Part shown: one piece after another, positions 8,614 through 17,140 of the stretch | Position numbering within the stretch: the stretch's first letter is position 1 | Layout of the letters: each line of letters begins with the position of its first letter | NCBI GenBank assembly: GCA_015056795.1 | Contig: SVFO01000013.1 | Coordinates: 41,934-105,933 of the forward strand | DNA length: 64,000 bases | DNA from: Lachnospiraceae bacterium | Lineage (GTDB): Bacteria > Bacillota > Clostridia > Lachnospirales > Lachnospiraceae | Direction of reading: 5' to 3' | The notes under the pieces: generated by a model | The model's database searches: none | Seen by the model: the letters and a program-made list of their open reading frames with translations, nothing else | Told to the model about the DNA's origin: nothing | Made by a program: the position numbers and the translations under genes

Positions 8614-9543
8614 GTGAGCTTATTGACGGTGATTTGTCCCTGTTATAATGAGGAGGAAAGCATTCGGCTTTTTTATCAGGAGGTAATGAAGAACGAGGGC
8701 TTTTTCCGTGGAAAGGGCGTGGAGATGAACGTCCTTTTTGTGGACGACGGTTCTAGGGATGGAACGCTTGCGGAAATAAAAAAGCTTCGCACGGAGGATG
8801 AGAGAGTGCATTTCGTTTCCTTCTCCCGCAATTTTGGAAAGGAAGCGGCCATGTATGCAGGCCTCGAAAAGGCACAGGGTGATTATTTGGTCATCATGGA
8901 CGTCGACCTGCAGGACCCGCCAAGTCTTCTCCCGGAAATGTTCACCTATGTGGAGCAGGGCTATGACAGCGTGGCGACGAGACGCGTAAACCGTAAGGGA
9001 GAGCCCGTGATCCGAAGCTTTTTTGCAAGGGCCTTCTATGGATTAATGAAAAAGATTTCAAAGACGGAAATCGTGGACGGTGCAAGGGATTATCGTCTGA
9101 TGACCCGTCAGGTGGCAGATGCCATTTTGTCCATGGGAGAATATAATCGGTTTACCAAGGGCATTTATGGCTGGGTTGGCTTTGAAACAAAGTGGCTGGA
9201 ATATGAAAACGTGGAGCGCGCGAAGGGCGAGACGAAATGGAGCTTTTGGAAGCTGTTTGCGTATTCCATTGAGGGCATTACCGCATTCTCCACGGTACCG
9301 CTGTCCATCGCGGCTTTCGTGGGCGCATTGTTTTGTATTTTGGCCTTCTTTATGATCATCTTCATCATCGTGCGAAAGCTGATTTTCGATGATCCCGTAT
9401 CGGGCTGGCCGTCCATGGTCTGCATCATTTTGATGACCAGCGGTGTGCAGTTTTTCTGCGTAGGAATTTTGGGACAGTATTTGGCGAAAACCTATCTGGA
9501 GGTGAAACGCCGCCCCATTTATTTGGCCAAGGAAGAAGCGTAA
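8614..9543 (+). CDS. GT2 polyprenyl-phosphate glycosyltransferase (GtrB/DPM1-like)
   Basis: A 309-residue membrane glycosyltransferase of the dolichyl-phosphate mannose synthase/GtrB type, which moves a sugar from a nucleotide donor to a polyprenyl phosphate. The GT-A domain spans about residues 1-225, with CPCYNEEESI at the start, VDDGSRDGT near 48, and the metal motif in MDVDLQDPP near 95. Two C-terminal membrane helices lie near residues 230-255 and 270-295, typical of GtrB. The GTG start follows AGAGGTAAC. The gene is monocistronic, with its own promoter and a hairpin downstream. Two more proteins of this type occur in the window (25744 and 32446). The sugar cannot be read from sequence. 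Confidence 0.9.
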   Translation: MSLLTVICPCYNEEESIRLFYQEVMKNEGFFRGKGVEMNVLFVDDGSRDGTLAEIKKLRTEDERVHFVSFSRNFGKEAAMYAGLEKAQGDYLVIMDVDLQDPPSLLPEMFTYVEQGYDSVATRRVNRKGEPVIRSFFARAFYGLMKKISKTEIVDGARDYRLMTRQVADAILSMGEYNRFTKGIYGWVGFETKWLEYENVERAKGETKWSFWKLFAYSIEGITAFSTVPLSIAAFVGALFCILAFFMIIFIIVRKLIFDDPVSGWPSMVCIILMTSGVQFFCVGILGQYLAKTYLEVKRRPIYLAKEEA

Positions 9544-9550
9544 GACAGGC

Positions 9551-9693
9551 TTCGACGGCATTCGTTTCCCCTTTTTGGAAAAGGGTCGAATCATAAAAAG
9601 TGACCTCGAATTTTGCGATGAAATCACGTTGCATTATTCGACGGCTATGGTAAAATTGCCTTTGCAGTCGCAAAAAGGAGGCAAGATTCGACT
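9551..9693 (+). promoter_or_regulatory. Promoter region with four Spo0A-box-like TTCGAC cores
   Basis: Four sites match the Spo0A box (TTCGACA / TGTCGAA) at six of seven positions: TTCGACG 9551-9557, GGTCGAA 9584-9590 (reverse orientation), TTCGACG 9637-9643 and TTCGACT 9687-9693. A sigma-A type promoter, TTGCAT 9629-9634 and TAAAAT 9651-9656 with 16-bp spacing, has the third box between its elements. The fourth box is about 25 bases after the predicted start near 9663. The downstream gene encodes a Spo0A-type DNA-binding domain, so self-regulation is a natural inference. Confidence 0.6.
9560..9591. terminator. Hairpin after the GtrB-like gene
   Basis: Complementary arms ATTCG (9560-9564) and CGAAT (9587-9591), enclosing CCCTTTT and AAAAGGG around TGG. 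There is no T tract after it, so it may be a weak terminator or a regulatory palindrome. Its right arm overlaps the Spo0A-box-like site at 9584-9590. Confidence 0.35.
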
Positions 9694-9713
9694 TGTGAAA
9701 GGGGTGTACTTAC

Positions 9714-10091
9714 GTGGAAATAGTGGCTTTGGACGATTTGGAATTAGAGAGATATGTTACGGATCTCATGCTGGATATGGGAGTGCCTGCGCACCTGAAG
9801 GGATATCATTATTTGAGGGATGCGATCCTGATGTCAGGCAAGGATTTGGAAGTGGTAACTTCTGTGACGAAACTCCTGTATCCTGCCATTGCAAGGCATT
9901 TTAAGACGACTGGTCAGAAGGTGGAGAGAGCCATCCGAAATGCAATTGAGGTATCATGGTTTCGGGGAAACTGTGAAACCATTGAGAGGTTGTTTGGATA
10001 TTCCCCGACGTCTGGTAAGGCAAGGCCTACCAACAGCGAATACATCGCAAGGGTCGCAGATAAACTACGCTTGGATTTGAAAGCCATGTAG
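9714..10091 (+). CDS. Stand-alone Spo0A C-terminal DNA-binding domain protein
   Basis: A 125-residue protein that is essentially only the Spo0A effector domain. It matches the family throughout: MGVPAHLKGYHYLRDAI near 22-38, VTKLLYPAIARHFKTT near 50-65, the recognition-helix region VERAIRNAIEVSWFRGN near 69-85, and RPTNSEYIARVADKLRL near the end. Full Spo0A has an N-terminal phosphoreceiver of about 120 residues; none is present and there is no room for one upstream. It should bind 0A-box DNA without phosphorylation control and could compete with or replace Spo0A at targets. The GTG start at 9714 lies after AAAGGGG. A terminator follows, so it is a single-gene unit. Confidence 0.9.
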   Translation: MEIVALDDLELERYVTDLMLDMGVPAHLKGYHYLRDAILMSGKDLEVVTSVTKLLYPAIARHFKTTGQKVERAIRNAIEVSWFRGNCETIERLFGYSPTSGKARPTNSEYIARVADKLRLDLKAM

Positions 10092-10153
10092 AAAATTCAC
10101 GGAAGATGGGTGAGAACGATAGAAAGAAAAATGGCCTCAAGATTGACTGTTAC

Positions 10154-10180
10154 GCAGCTGCAAGGTGCAGCTGCTCTTTT
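10154..10180 (+). terminator. Intrinsic terminator after the Spo0A-C-like gene
   Basis: A 9-bp perfect stem, GCAGCTGCA at 10154-10162 with TGCAGCTGC at 10166-10174, an AGG loop, then TCTTTT and further T-rich sequence. Confidence 0.8.
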
Positions 10181-10271
10181 CATTTTAAGAAAACTTTAAA
10201 CTCTTAATTTTTTCTTATTTTCGTAGAATAATACAGCATTATATGGTAAGATACTATCGGTGAGGTGACAG

Positions 10272-11279
10272 ATGTTAGCATTGTTTGCGGTGATGTTTTT
10301 CCCGCTGTCCTGGCTTCTGGGAAATGCACTGATTCTTGTTCTGGATCGGAAAAAGGCAAGAGAGGAATATTTCTGGGAGGACAGGGTGCTGGTGGGCATT
10401 TTTATCCTGATTGGACTGGCCGAAGGCGCCCATTTGGGGGCATTGGTTTGCGGGCAGTCTGTTTTTGCTTTCACAAAGCTGGTAGCATTGCTTCTCATTG
10501 CTGCGGCTGGCATCTCCTGTGTAATTACTGGAGTCTCCATTGGACTTCACGTGCGTTCTCAGAAAAGGGCTGGAGCTCAGACAGACGCTCCTTCCCGTGA
10601 GAAAAGGACAACAAAGGAATGGGTGGCACTTGCGGTATTCTTACTCCTTGCGGGCATGCAGGCATTTTTGATTCTGAAGGGAACGCGTATATATTTGGAG
10701 TATGATGAAACCTTGGAGACCGTGACTGCTTTTTTACGGTCAGGGACGATGTTTACCTGCAATCCCCTCACGGGGCTTCCCTATGAACAGGGAATGCCGT
10801 CCAGGTTAAAAATACTATGTCTTCCATCAGCATTCGCGGGCATCTGCCAGGCTTGTAATGCAAGCCCCGAGCTCGTGGTTTGGAAAATGGTTCCGATCCT
10901 GACTCTGGTAGCAGCCTACCTCGCATATCGCTCCCTCGCAAGGGCGCTATTCTCTGGGAGACGATTTCTGGAATATTTGTTTTTCGTGCTCACGGCCCTC
11001 TTGATTTTCGTGGGCGACTATGGGTACGGCATGGAGGGCTTTGGCCTGTTGCATGCGGGATTTCAGGGGACAACCATTCGCATGGCGATCATGATGCCAT
11101 GGCTGTTTGGCCTCTGCTTGAGAAGAAAATGGCGTTTGGTTCCGCTGGTACTTCTTGCGGAAGCCTGCATTGTCTGGACGCTCTATGGTCTTGGCATGGG
11201 ATTTCTTCTTGTGGCGGCGTTTCTGGCTCTTTTGTGCATCCAGCATGCACTGCAAAAGAGGAAGGAGGGATCGCAATGA
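10272..11279 (+). CDS. DUF6077-like polytopic membrane protein, first gene of a two-gene module
   Basis: A 335-residue membrane protein with about eight to ten hydrophobic segments. A loop after the N-terminal helices carries LEYDETLETVTAFLRSGTM near residue 140, an acidic loop of the kind that holds catalytic residues in GT-C glycosyltransferases. It reads like the DUF6077 group seen in Lachnospiraceae polysaccharide loci. The ATG at 10272 follows GAGGTGA. Its stop overlaps the start of the next gene (ATGA). The protein at 36008 has the same layout and similar phrases, so the two are paralogues. A membrane glycosyltransferase role is inferred. Confidence 0.7.
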   Translation: MLALFAVMFFPLSWLLGNALILVLDRKKAREEYFWEDRVLVGIFILIGLAEGAHLGALVCGQSVFAFTKLVALLLIAAAGISCVITGVSIGLHVRSQKRAGAQTDAPSREKRTTKEWVALAVFLLLAGMQAFLILKGTRIYLEYDETLETVTAFLRSGTMFTCNPLTGLPYEQGMPSRLKILCLPSAFAGICQACNASPELVVWKMVPILTLVAAYLAYRSLARALFSGRRFLEYLFFVLTALLIFVGDYGYGMEGFGLLHAGFQGTTIRMAIMMPWLFGLCLRRKWRLVPLVLLAEACIVWTLYGLGMGFLLVAAFLALLCIQHALQKRKEGSQ

Positions 11280-12184
11280 GAGAACTCCTGAGGAATGCTT
11301 GGATGGGTTGGCTTGCCATGTCTGACAGAGGAAAGCTTGGGGCGTTGCTCTTGCTGATCTTCCTTCTGGCGTGGCTTTGGAAGCTGGGCACGAAAAAACA
11401 GAAGGAACTGATCTGGTTTGGCGCTGCTTTGGCGGGATTATGCATATTGCCACTCACGGCGGCATGCCTGATGCTTTATCAGACAAGGTTTTATGATTAT
11501 GAATGGATTTGGACGATTGTTCCCGTGACGGGAATTCTTGCCTGCGGAGGCGTCCTTTTATTGGAACGATTGGAAAAGTCCTCCTGCGGGAAGGGAAAGA
11601 AGCTTGCGATCGTCGGGATGGGGTTGGCAGTGCTTTTATTGTGCGGCAGACTTGGAAATCCAAGGGAGGCCGTACAGGATGTCGGGGCAGGGCGCCGCGA
11701 GGTCGCAGAGGTCTTGGAAAAGCTAGAGCAAAGTACGGATGATCCGATTCTGCTTTGGGCACCAAAGGAAGTGATGGAGCATGCAAGGAGCCTTGATGCA
11801 AATATCATGTTGCTCTATGGCAGAAACATGTGGCAGGAGCACCTCAATGCCTTTTCCTATGATGGATATACGCAGGAGCATAGGGATTTATATGTTTGGA
11901 TGCAGCTTGCAGGTGCCTATCAAAGGTTGGATGTGCCCGTGCCTGCGGATTTGGACGTTGTGGGAGAGACCCCGACGGCAGGAACAACGCTGGAGGGCAT
12001 TCCATGTATCCGAAGGGCCATGGAGTTAGGTGCTACGCAGATCTTGCTGTCTGGTGCGATACCAGAGAACTACATGGATGTGCTGGAGCAGGAGCTTGGC
12101 ATAAAGCCCATAAGATTGGGACAGTATTGGTTATTATCCTGTGACGTAAGAGGCGAGACGGCCTCCGTCAGCAGGCGAAAATAA
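11276..12184 (+). CDS. Membrane protein with soluble C-terminal domain, second gene of the module
   Basis: A 302-residue protein with about four membrane helices in residues 20-125 and a soluble domain of about 170 residues after them. Phrases in the soluble part (ILLWAPKEVMEHARSLDANI, MLLYGRNMW, GATQILLSGAIPENY, LGQYWLLSCD) align in order with the product of 37140 (EVLAAFPPEMLHFVRQYSST, CMPYGREVL, NCHYIILSAQKEL, VGDYLVYRD). The true start is the ATG at 11276, after GAAGGAGGG and overlapping the preceding stop; a longer frame from 10880 lies inside the previous gene and is not coding. It probably forms the second half of a split GT-C-like enzyme. Confidence 0.75.
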   Translation: MRELLRNAWMGWLAMSDRGKLGALLLLIFLLAWLWKLGTKKQKELIWFGAALAGLCILPLTAACLMLYQTRFYDYEWIWTIVPVTGILACGGVLLLERLEKSSCGKGKKLAIVGMGLAVLLLCGRLGNPREAVQDVGAGRREVAEVLEKLEQSTDDPILLWAPKEVMEHARSLDANIMLLYGRNMWQEHLNAFSYDGYTQEHRDLYVWMQLAGAYQRLDVPVPADLDVVGETPTAGTTLEGIPCIRRAMELGATQILLSGAIPENYMDVLEQELGIKPIRLGQYWLLSCDVRGETASVSRRK

Positions 12185-12201
12185 AGAGGAACGGAAAAAA
12201 G

Positions 12202-12981
12202 ATGCAAGAAGTGCTCGAAACAAGACCACCGGTAGTTAGCATTGTCACGCCGGTTTATAACGTGGAAAAGTTCATAGAGGAGACCATGGACAGCGTTCGG
12301 GCACAGACCTTTCAGGATTGGGAGCTGCTTTTGGTGGAGGATGGAAGCAAGGATCATACTGCTGACGTAATCTCTGCTTATCTGGAGAGAACGCAGGAGC
12401 ATCGAATTCGGCTGATTCGCATGGAACAAAACGGTGGAGCGGCGCGTGCGCGAAATCGCGGCGTAAAGGAAGCCAAAGGACGCTATCTTGCCTATATTGA
12501 TGCGGACGATCTTTGGGAGCCTGAAAAGCTGGAGCATCAGCTTGCACTCATGCAGGAGAAGGGCGCTGCCTTTTCCTTTACTGGGTATGAATTTGCTGAT
12601 GAGAACGGGAAGGGGTTAGGAAAGATCGTTAAGGTTCCTGAAACCATTGATTATAAAGAGGCGCTGAAAAACACCACCATTTTCACCTCGACGGTCATGT
12701 TTGACCTGCAGCAGCTCACGAAGGAAGAGCTGGAAATGCCTCAGATCAAGAGTGAGGATACGGCCCTTTGGTGGAGGGTGCTTCGCAGCGGGCATTTGGC
12801 TTACGGACTGGATGAAAATTTGGTGAAGTATCGAAGGGCGGGCAAGTCCTTGTCCTCGAATAAACTGGAAGCGCTCCGAAGAATTTGGAATTTGTATCGG
12901 AAGGCGGAGGGGATGAGCATTCCCAGCAGCGCCTGGCACTTTTGCTTTTGGGCGGTACGGGCGGTAAAACGCCGAATCTAA
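12202..12981 (+). CDS. GT2 family glycosyltransferase
   Basis: A 259-residue soluble GT-A fold transferase. The N-terminal nucleotide-binding part reads VSIVTPVYNVEKFIEETMDS and VEDGSKDHT; the metal motif lies in AYIDADDLWEPEKL near residue 100. The phrase TTIFTSTVMFDLQQL in the second half is typical of capsule GT2 enzymes. It sits 17 bp after the membrane module and 27 bp before the initiating sugar transferase, inside one operon. The ATG at 12202 follows GAGGAACGG. Donor and acceptor are unknown. Confidence 0.88.
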   Translation: MQEVLETRPPVVSIVTPVYNVEKFIEETMDSVRAQTFQDWELLLVEDGSKDHTADVISAYLERTQEHRIRLIRMEQNGGAARARNRGVKEAKGRYLAYIDADDLWEPEKLEHQLALMQEKGAAFSFTGYEFADENGKGLGKIVKVPETIDYKEALKNTTIFTSTVMFDLQQLTKEELEMPQIKSEDTALWWRVLRSGHLAYGLDENLVKYRRAGKSLSSNKLEALRRIWNLYRKAEGMSIPSSAWHFCFWAVRAVKRRI

Positions 12982-13008
12982 TCACGGAAATGCACTTGGA
13001 GGAAGATC

Positions 13009-14451
13009 ATGAAAGCAAACATTCATGAAAATCGATTGCGTAAAATGGAGGCATATAAGCGCCTGATTAACTTGGGCCTGTCCTTCTTAAGTCTGGCCTT
13101 GGTCATTGGCATCTTTGCCTATTTCTGGTTTGTATATTTTCATTCCAGTCTGGTAGATGACCTTCATTTCTACAAAAATGGACACATTTTGGAAATCAGC
13201 CTCTATGGCGTGGTTTTGTTTGCCTTCTCGAAAATGTATGGCGGAACAAGATTTGGATATCTGAAAAATACGGAAATCATTTTCTCTCAGATTTTTGCGA
13301 CTGCCATTTCGGACGTATTTATTTACGGTGAGCTTTCCCTGATGGCATTTCAGCCGTTCTGGCCCGTTTTCTTCATTTGGATGTTTTTGGCGCAGGCCGT
13401 TGCGTTGATTCTCTATACCAACATTGCGAATCGCCTGTATCGTCACCTGTTCCCACCGAGAAAGCTTTTGCTGCTTCACGGCTCACGCTCGACGGAGGGA
13501 ATCTGCTCAAAGTTTGAGAGCAGAAAGGATAAATATCGGATCACGAGAAACGAAATGATCCGTGAGGAGATGCATGAGAACTATCGCCTGATCACGGAGA
13601 CCTATCAGAACGGAGAATGTAATGCCGTCGTAATCTGGGACGTGCCTACTGCAGAGCGAAACAAGCTATTGAAGTTCTGCTATGCCAATTCCATTCGCGT
13701 TTACATGATGCCGAAGATCACGGACGTTATTATGACGGGGGCTGAGGAGCTTCATGTATTTGACAGCCCGTTACTTCTCACGCGTGAGTACGCCCTGACC
13801 ATGGAGCAGGCATTCTTGAAACGTCTCATTGACGTTGTATGCGCCTTACTTTTGATTATTTTGACCTCACCCATTATGTTGCTTACGGCCATTCTCGTAA
13901 AGCTCGGCGACGGTGGTCCCGTGCTGTATAAGCAGGTGCGCTGTACCATTGGACAGAGGGAATTCCTGATCCTAAAATTCCGCAGCATGAGACCCGATGC
14001 GGAGAAGGATGGACAGGCAAGACTGGCGCAAAAGAAGGATGACAGAATTACGCCCGTCGGCAAGGTGATTCGTGCTTGCCGAATCGATGAGCTGCCTCAG
14101 CTGTTCAACATTTTGAAGGGTGACATGTCCTTTATTGGCCCTAGACCTGAGCGTCCAGAGATCATTGCCCAGTATTTGGAGGTCATGCCAGAGTTTGTGT
14201 ATCGCATGAAGGTAAAGGCAGGACTGGCAGGCTTCGCGCAGGTGTATGGAAAATATAACACGACGCCGTATGACAAGCTCAAGCTAGATCTGACCTATAT
14301 TGAAAACTATTCCGTTTTGCTTGACGTCAAGCTCATGCTCCTTACGCTCAAGGTTCTCTTCTGGCCAGACAGCACGGAGGGCGTGGACGCGGAACAGATT
14401 ACGGCCCTTCGGGAGGAAAAGCTGCAAAAGGAGAACAGGGATGAGAGATAA
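13009..14451 (+). CDS. Initiating polyprenyl glycosylphosphotransferase (WbaP/CpsE-like)
   Basis: A 480-residue phosphoglycosyltransferase that loads the first sugar phosphate onto undecaprenyl phosphate, starting repeat-unit synthesis. Four N-terminal helices (residues about 15-150) precede a central Rossmann-like region (about 155-255). A helix near 275-295 (IDVVCALLLIILTSPIMLLTA) leads into the catalytic domain. Signature phrases are ILKFRSMRPDAEKDG, RACRIDELPQLFNILKGDMS, with the Asp-Glu pair, and FIGPRPERPE. The ATG at 13009 follows GGAGGAAG. The last 11 bases overlap the Wzz-like gene. This marks the locus as a lipid-linked polysaccharide pathway. Confidence 0.93.
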   Translation: MKANIHENRLRKMEAYKRLINLGLSFLSLALVIGIFAYFWFVYFHSSLVDDLHFYKNGHILEISLYGVVLFAFSKMYGGTRFGYLKNTEIIFSQIFATAISDVFIYGELSLMAFQPFWPVFFIWMFLAQAVALILYTNIANRLYRHLFPPRKLLLLHGSRSTEGICSKFESRKDKYRITRNEMIREEMHENYRLITETYQNGECNAVVIWDVPTAERNKLLKFCYANSIRVYMMPKITDVIMTGAEELHVFDSPLLLTREYALTMEQAFLKRLIDVVCALLLIILTSPIMLLTAILVKLGDGGPVLYKQVRCTIGQREFLILKFRSMRPDAEKDGQARLAQKKDDRITPVGKVIRACRIDELPQLFNILKGDMSFIGPRPERPEIIAQYLEVMPEFVYRMKVKAGLAGFAQVYGKYNTTPYDKLKLDLTYIENYSVLLDVKLMLLTLKVLFWPDSTEGVDAEQITALREEKLQKENRDER

Positions 14452-15481
14452 TGCATGGGGAAAGGATCCCTTTGACCTGCGACTATCCGTCCTTCGAATG
14501 ATCAGAAGATTGCCAGCGATCATAGCGGTGACGGCGCTTCTTACGATACTATTGGGCGGCGGATATTATTTGAAAAACGTTACGTTCCGTCAAAAGACCT
14601 ATATTGCATCCACGACGTTTTCCATGGAATATGCGGATGAAAATTGGGCGGTGAACAACACCTTCATCAATGAGTATACCTGGAATGTCTGGGTGCAGAC
14701 GGATGAATTTTTAAGCTTTGTGGAAAAGCATCTTTCCGACGCGGGATTACAGGAAAAAGAGCTCGGAGCTGGCCTGAGCGCAAGTGTTCCCTCGGACCTT
14801 CGGATGGTTACGATTTCGTTTGCCTCCAAGGATGCGGCGCAGGCCAATCATGTCATGGAAGCAGTTGGCGCTGCCATGACGGAGGATTTCTCTAAGGGGA
14901 TGACGGATGTTGCGTCCATTCGCGTGATCGACGTGGAAGCGGCTGCGGAGAACCTAAAGACGGTAAAGCCCGTCAGGGCATTTGTTTTGGCTACGGTCAT
15001 CGGTTTGTTTACGGGCGTGGTACTATTCCTTTTCTTGGAAATTCTCTTTGAACAGATTTGGCTTCCGGAAAGCCTGACAAGCCGCTTTGGCATTAAAAAT
15101 GCAGGCATTCCTGAGACAGAGCTTTTCTGGGAAAACCTGAAATACTTTTTTGACGGAAAAAAGCGCGTGGCAATTTGCCCTACGGATCAGGAGCTGGATC
15201 CTAAGGAAATTGCCGACGCATTGCAGAAGAAGGGCATCCTAAAGGATACGGAATGGATTCCCGTTCCCTGCCCGACACTGACCCCATCAGAAGCCGCTAA
15301 GCTTCGGGAAATGGATGGCATCCTACTTGTCGTAGGCGCTGGCGAAGACATAAAACACTTGCAGGCTATCCTAGATTTCCTTGCATCCCAGGACTGCACC
15401 ATCACGGCAGCCACCCTCTGGAACGAAGACACCTGGCTCCTTAAATGCTACTATGCATGGAACTACCATAAGATCACGTGA
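14441..15481 (+). CDS. Wzz/CpsC-like polysaccharide co-polymerase
   Basis: A 346-residue protein with two membrane helices (about residues 26-45 and 181-201) flanking an extracytoplasmic domain, the topology of Wzz/CpsC chain-length proteins. The external part opens with QKTYIASTTFSMEYADENW near 51-69. After the second helix there is a cytoplasmic tail of about 140 residues (KRVAICPTDQELDPKEIADA onwards) without a Walker A motif, so it is not an active BY-kinase; it may be a degenerate CpsD-like part. The ATG at 14441 overlaps the previous gene and follows GGAG; the longer frame from 14300 is rejected. Confidence 0.8.
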   Translation: MRDNAWGKDPFDLRLSVLRMIRRLPAIIAVTALLTILLGGGYYLKNVTFRQKTYIASTTFSMEYADENWAVNNTFINEYTWNVWVQTDEFLSFVEKHLSDAGLQEKELGAGLSASVPSDLRMVTISFASKDAAQANHVMEAVGAAMTEDFSKGMTDVASIRVIDVEAAAENLKTVKPVRAFVLATVIGLFTGVVLFLFLEILFEQIWLPESLTSRFGIKNAGIPETELFWENLKYFFDGKKRVAICPTDQELDPKEIADALQKKGILKDTEWIPVPCPTLTPSEAAKLREMDGILLVVGAGEDIKHLQAILDFLASQDCTITAATLWNEDTWLLKCYYAWNYHKIT

Positions 15482-15495
15482 AAGGAAAAGGAAGC

Positions 15496-16281
15496 ATGAG
15501 ACTTCAGGTGCTGGTATCTGCGATGCATGCAGATGCGAGAGAACTGGCAGAAAAAATGAATCTTCAGACGGATGCTCTGATCGTGAACCAATGTGATCAC
15601 TATGCCTACGAGATCTTTGAACGAGATGGACGAAGCATCCGCTGTTTATCCATGGCGGAGCGAGGCGTTGGACTCAGCCGAAACACGGCGCTCATGAGGG
15701 CGGACGCGGAGCTTTGCCTTTTTGGGGATGAAGACATTGTCTATGAGTCAGGGTATGAGAAGAAGATTTTAGAGGAATTTGAAAAGCATCCAGAAGCGGA
15801 CATCTTACTGTTCAACGTCAAGGTTTGCGAGGAACGAAGAACCTATTGGAATTCTGAATTTGGACGCGTTCATGCATACAATTCGGGACGCTATCCAGCA
15901 TACAGCATTGCTGCGAAGAGGGATAGACTGATTGCGAAAAATCTAAGCTTTCATCTCTGCTTTGGCGGTGGCGCAAAATACAGTAACGGGGAGGACAGCC
16001 TATTTTTGCGGGATGCCGCGCGTGCTGGTCTTCGGATTTATAAGACACCAGCGGTGATCGGCGAGGAGATTCCTCGTCCTTCCACATGGTTTCATGGATT
16101 TGATGATAAGTTTTTCTATGATAGAGGCGTGCTTTACGGGGAGCTGTACGGACCTGGCATGGCGTATGTCAGAGCCGTTCGATGGCTTCGCAAAAATAAA
16201 AGCGAAATGTGCGCGGAATATCCTTATGCCAAGGCATTGGCAATGATGAAGAAGGGTTGGCGGGACGGAATCCAGCCCTGA
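15496..16281 (+). CDS. GT2/GT-A family glycosyltransferase
   Basis: A 261-residue protein with GT-A features: an N-terminal LQVLVSAMHADARELAEKM, then AERGVGLSRNTALMRADAEL near residue 55 and the acidic motif LFGDEDIVYESGYEKKI near 80. In the second half FGGGAKYSNGEDSLFLRDAA carries the ED dyad of many family members. The ATG at 15496 is preferred for its GGAAAAGGAAG site; a GTG at 15478 overlapping the previous gene is possible. It lies between the chain-length protein and another GT2. Confidence 0.82.
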   Translation: MRLQVLVSAMHADARELAEKMNLQTDALIVNQCDHYAYEIFERDGRSIRCLSMAERGVGLSRNTALMRADAELCLFGDEDIVYESGYEKKILEEFEKHPEADILLFNVKVCEERRTYWNSEFGRVHAYNSGRYPAYSIAAKRDRLIAKNLSFHLCFGGGAKYSNGEDSLFLRDAARAGLRIYKTPAVIGEEIPRPSTWFHGFDDKFFYDRGVLYGELYGPGMAYVRAVRWLRKNKSEMCAEYPYAKALAMMKKGWRDGIQP

Positions 16282-16297
16282 CAGGAAGAGGGAACCT

Positions 16298-17140
16298 ATG
16301 AGATTTTCCATTGTGGTAGTCTGCTACAATGCAGGAGATAAACTAAAGGAGACGGCGGCCTCCATTTTGGATCAAAGTACGACAGATTACGAGATTGTCG
16401 TTAAGGATGGCATGTCGACGGACGGCAGCATCGAAGATCTTGAGGCCCTGGTGGCGGAACGCGGCGCACAGGCACGGGTGAAGATCTTCCGTGAAAAGGA
16501 TGCTGGCATCTATGATGCCATGAATGCAGCCATAAAGCATGCCTCTGGTGAGTATTATCTTTTCCTGAATTGCGGCGACCTTTTTTATGATGAGCAAGTG
16601 TTGCAGCGCTTTAGCGATGCCATTTCTGAGGCTTCCGTACAGTTTTCGGAAGAGAAGGATAGCCTTCGCGTATTCTATGGCAACCGCTATTTGATTCCGA
16701 CAAAAAGCGTGGAATACATTGCACCGCGCATGACACCGCTGACCTGCTTTCGCAATATCCCCTGCCACCAGTGCTGCTTTTATTTGGCTGACTGCTTTGC
16801 GGAGCGAGGTTATCGCACGGACCTAAAGGTACGGGCAGATTATGAACATTTCCTATGGCTCTTTTTTGCAAAGAAGGCGAAATTCCACTATGTAAACGCG
16901 TGCGTTGCGAAATACGAGGGCGGTGGCTATTCCGAAAGCTCTGAGAGCGTCAAACGCTCCGCTGAGGAACACCGCGCCATCACAAAACAGTACCTGTCAA
17001 AATGGCAGCTCTTTTACTGCAACGCCTACATGATCCTAACCCTACAGCCCCTTCGCCACTTCCTTGCGACAAACCCTGCCTTGTCTAAGGGATATAATAA
17101 ACTAATTCATAGTCTCTATCGAATTGCCGGTAGGAAATAG
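16298..17140 (+). CDS. GT2 family glycosyltransferase
   Basis: A 280-residue GT2 enzyme. It begins FSIVVVCYNAGDKLKETAAS, then KDGMSTDGS near 38, KDAGIYDAMNAAIKHASGEY near 68 and FLNCGDLFYD near 90, a variant of the DXD region that is common in this subgroup. The middle phrase CFRNIPCHQCCFYLADCFAERG and KVRADYEHFLWLFF are typical of colanic-acid-type and PGL-type GT2 proteins. The ATG at 16298 follows AGAGGG. A 79-bp gap separates it from the next gene. Confidence 0.87.
   Translation: MRFSIVVVCYNAGDKLKETAASILDQSTTDYEIVVKDGMSTDGSIEDLEALVAERGAQARVKIFREKDAGIYDAMNAAIKHASGEYYLFLNCGDLFYDEQVLQRFSDAISEASVQFSEEKDSLRVFYGNRYLIPTKSVEYIAPRMTPLTCFRNIPCHQCCFYLADCFAERGYRTDLKVRADYEHFLWLFFAKKAKFHYVNACVAKYEGGGYSESSESVKRSAEEHRAITKQYLSKWQLFYCNAYMILTLQPLRHFLATNPALSKGYNKLIHSLYRIAGRK

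Noticed and set aside
10880..11275. Upstream extension of the 11276 gene
   Set aside because: It is wholly inside the 10272 gene; ATG 11276 has a strong GGAGGG site and overlaps the stop as ATGA.
14300..14440. Upstream extension of the Wzz-like gene
   Set aside because: The sequence is a shadow of the sugar transferase gene; ATG 14441 has a GGAG site.
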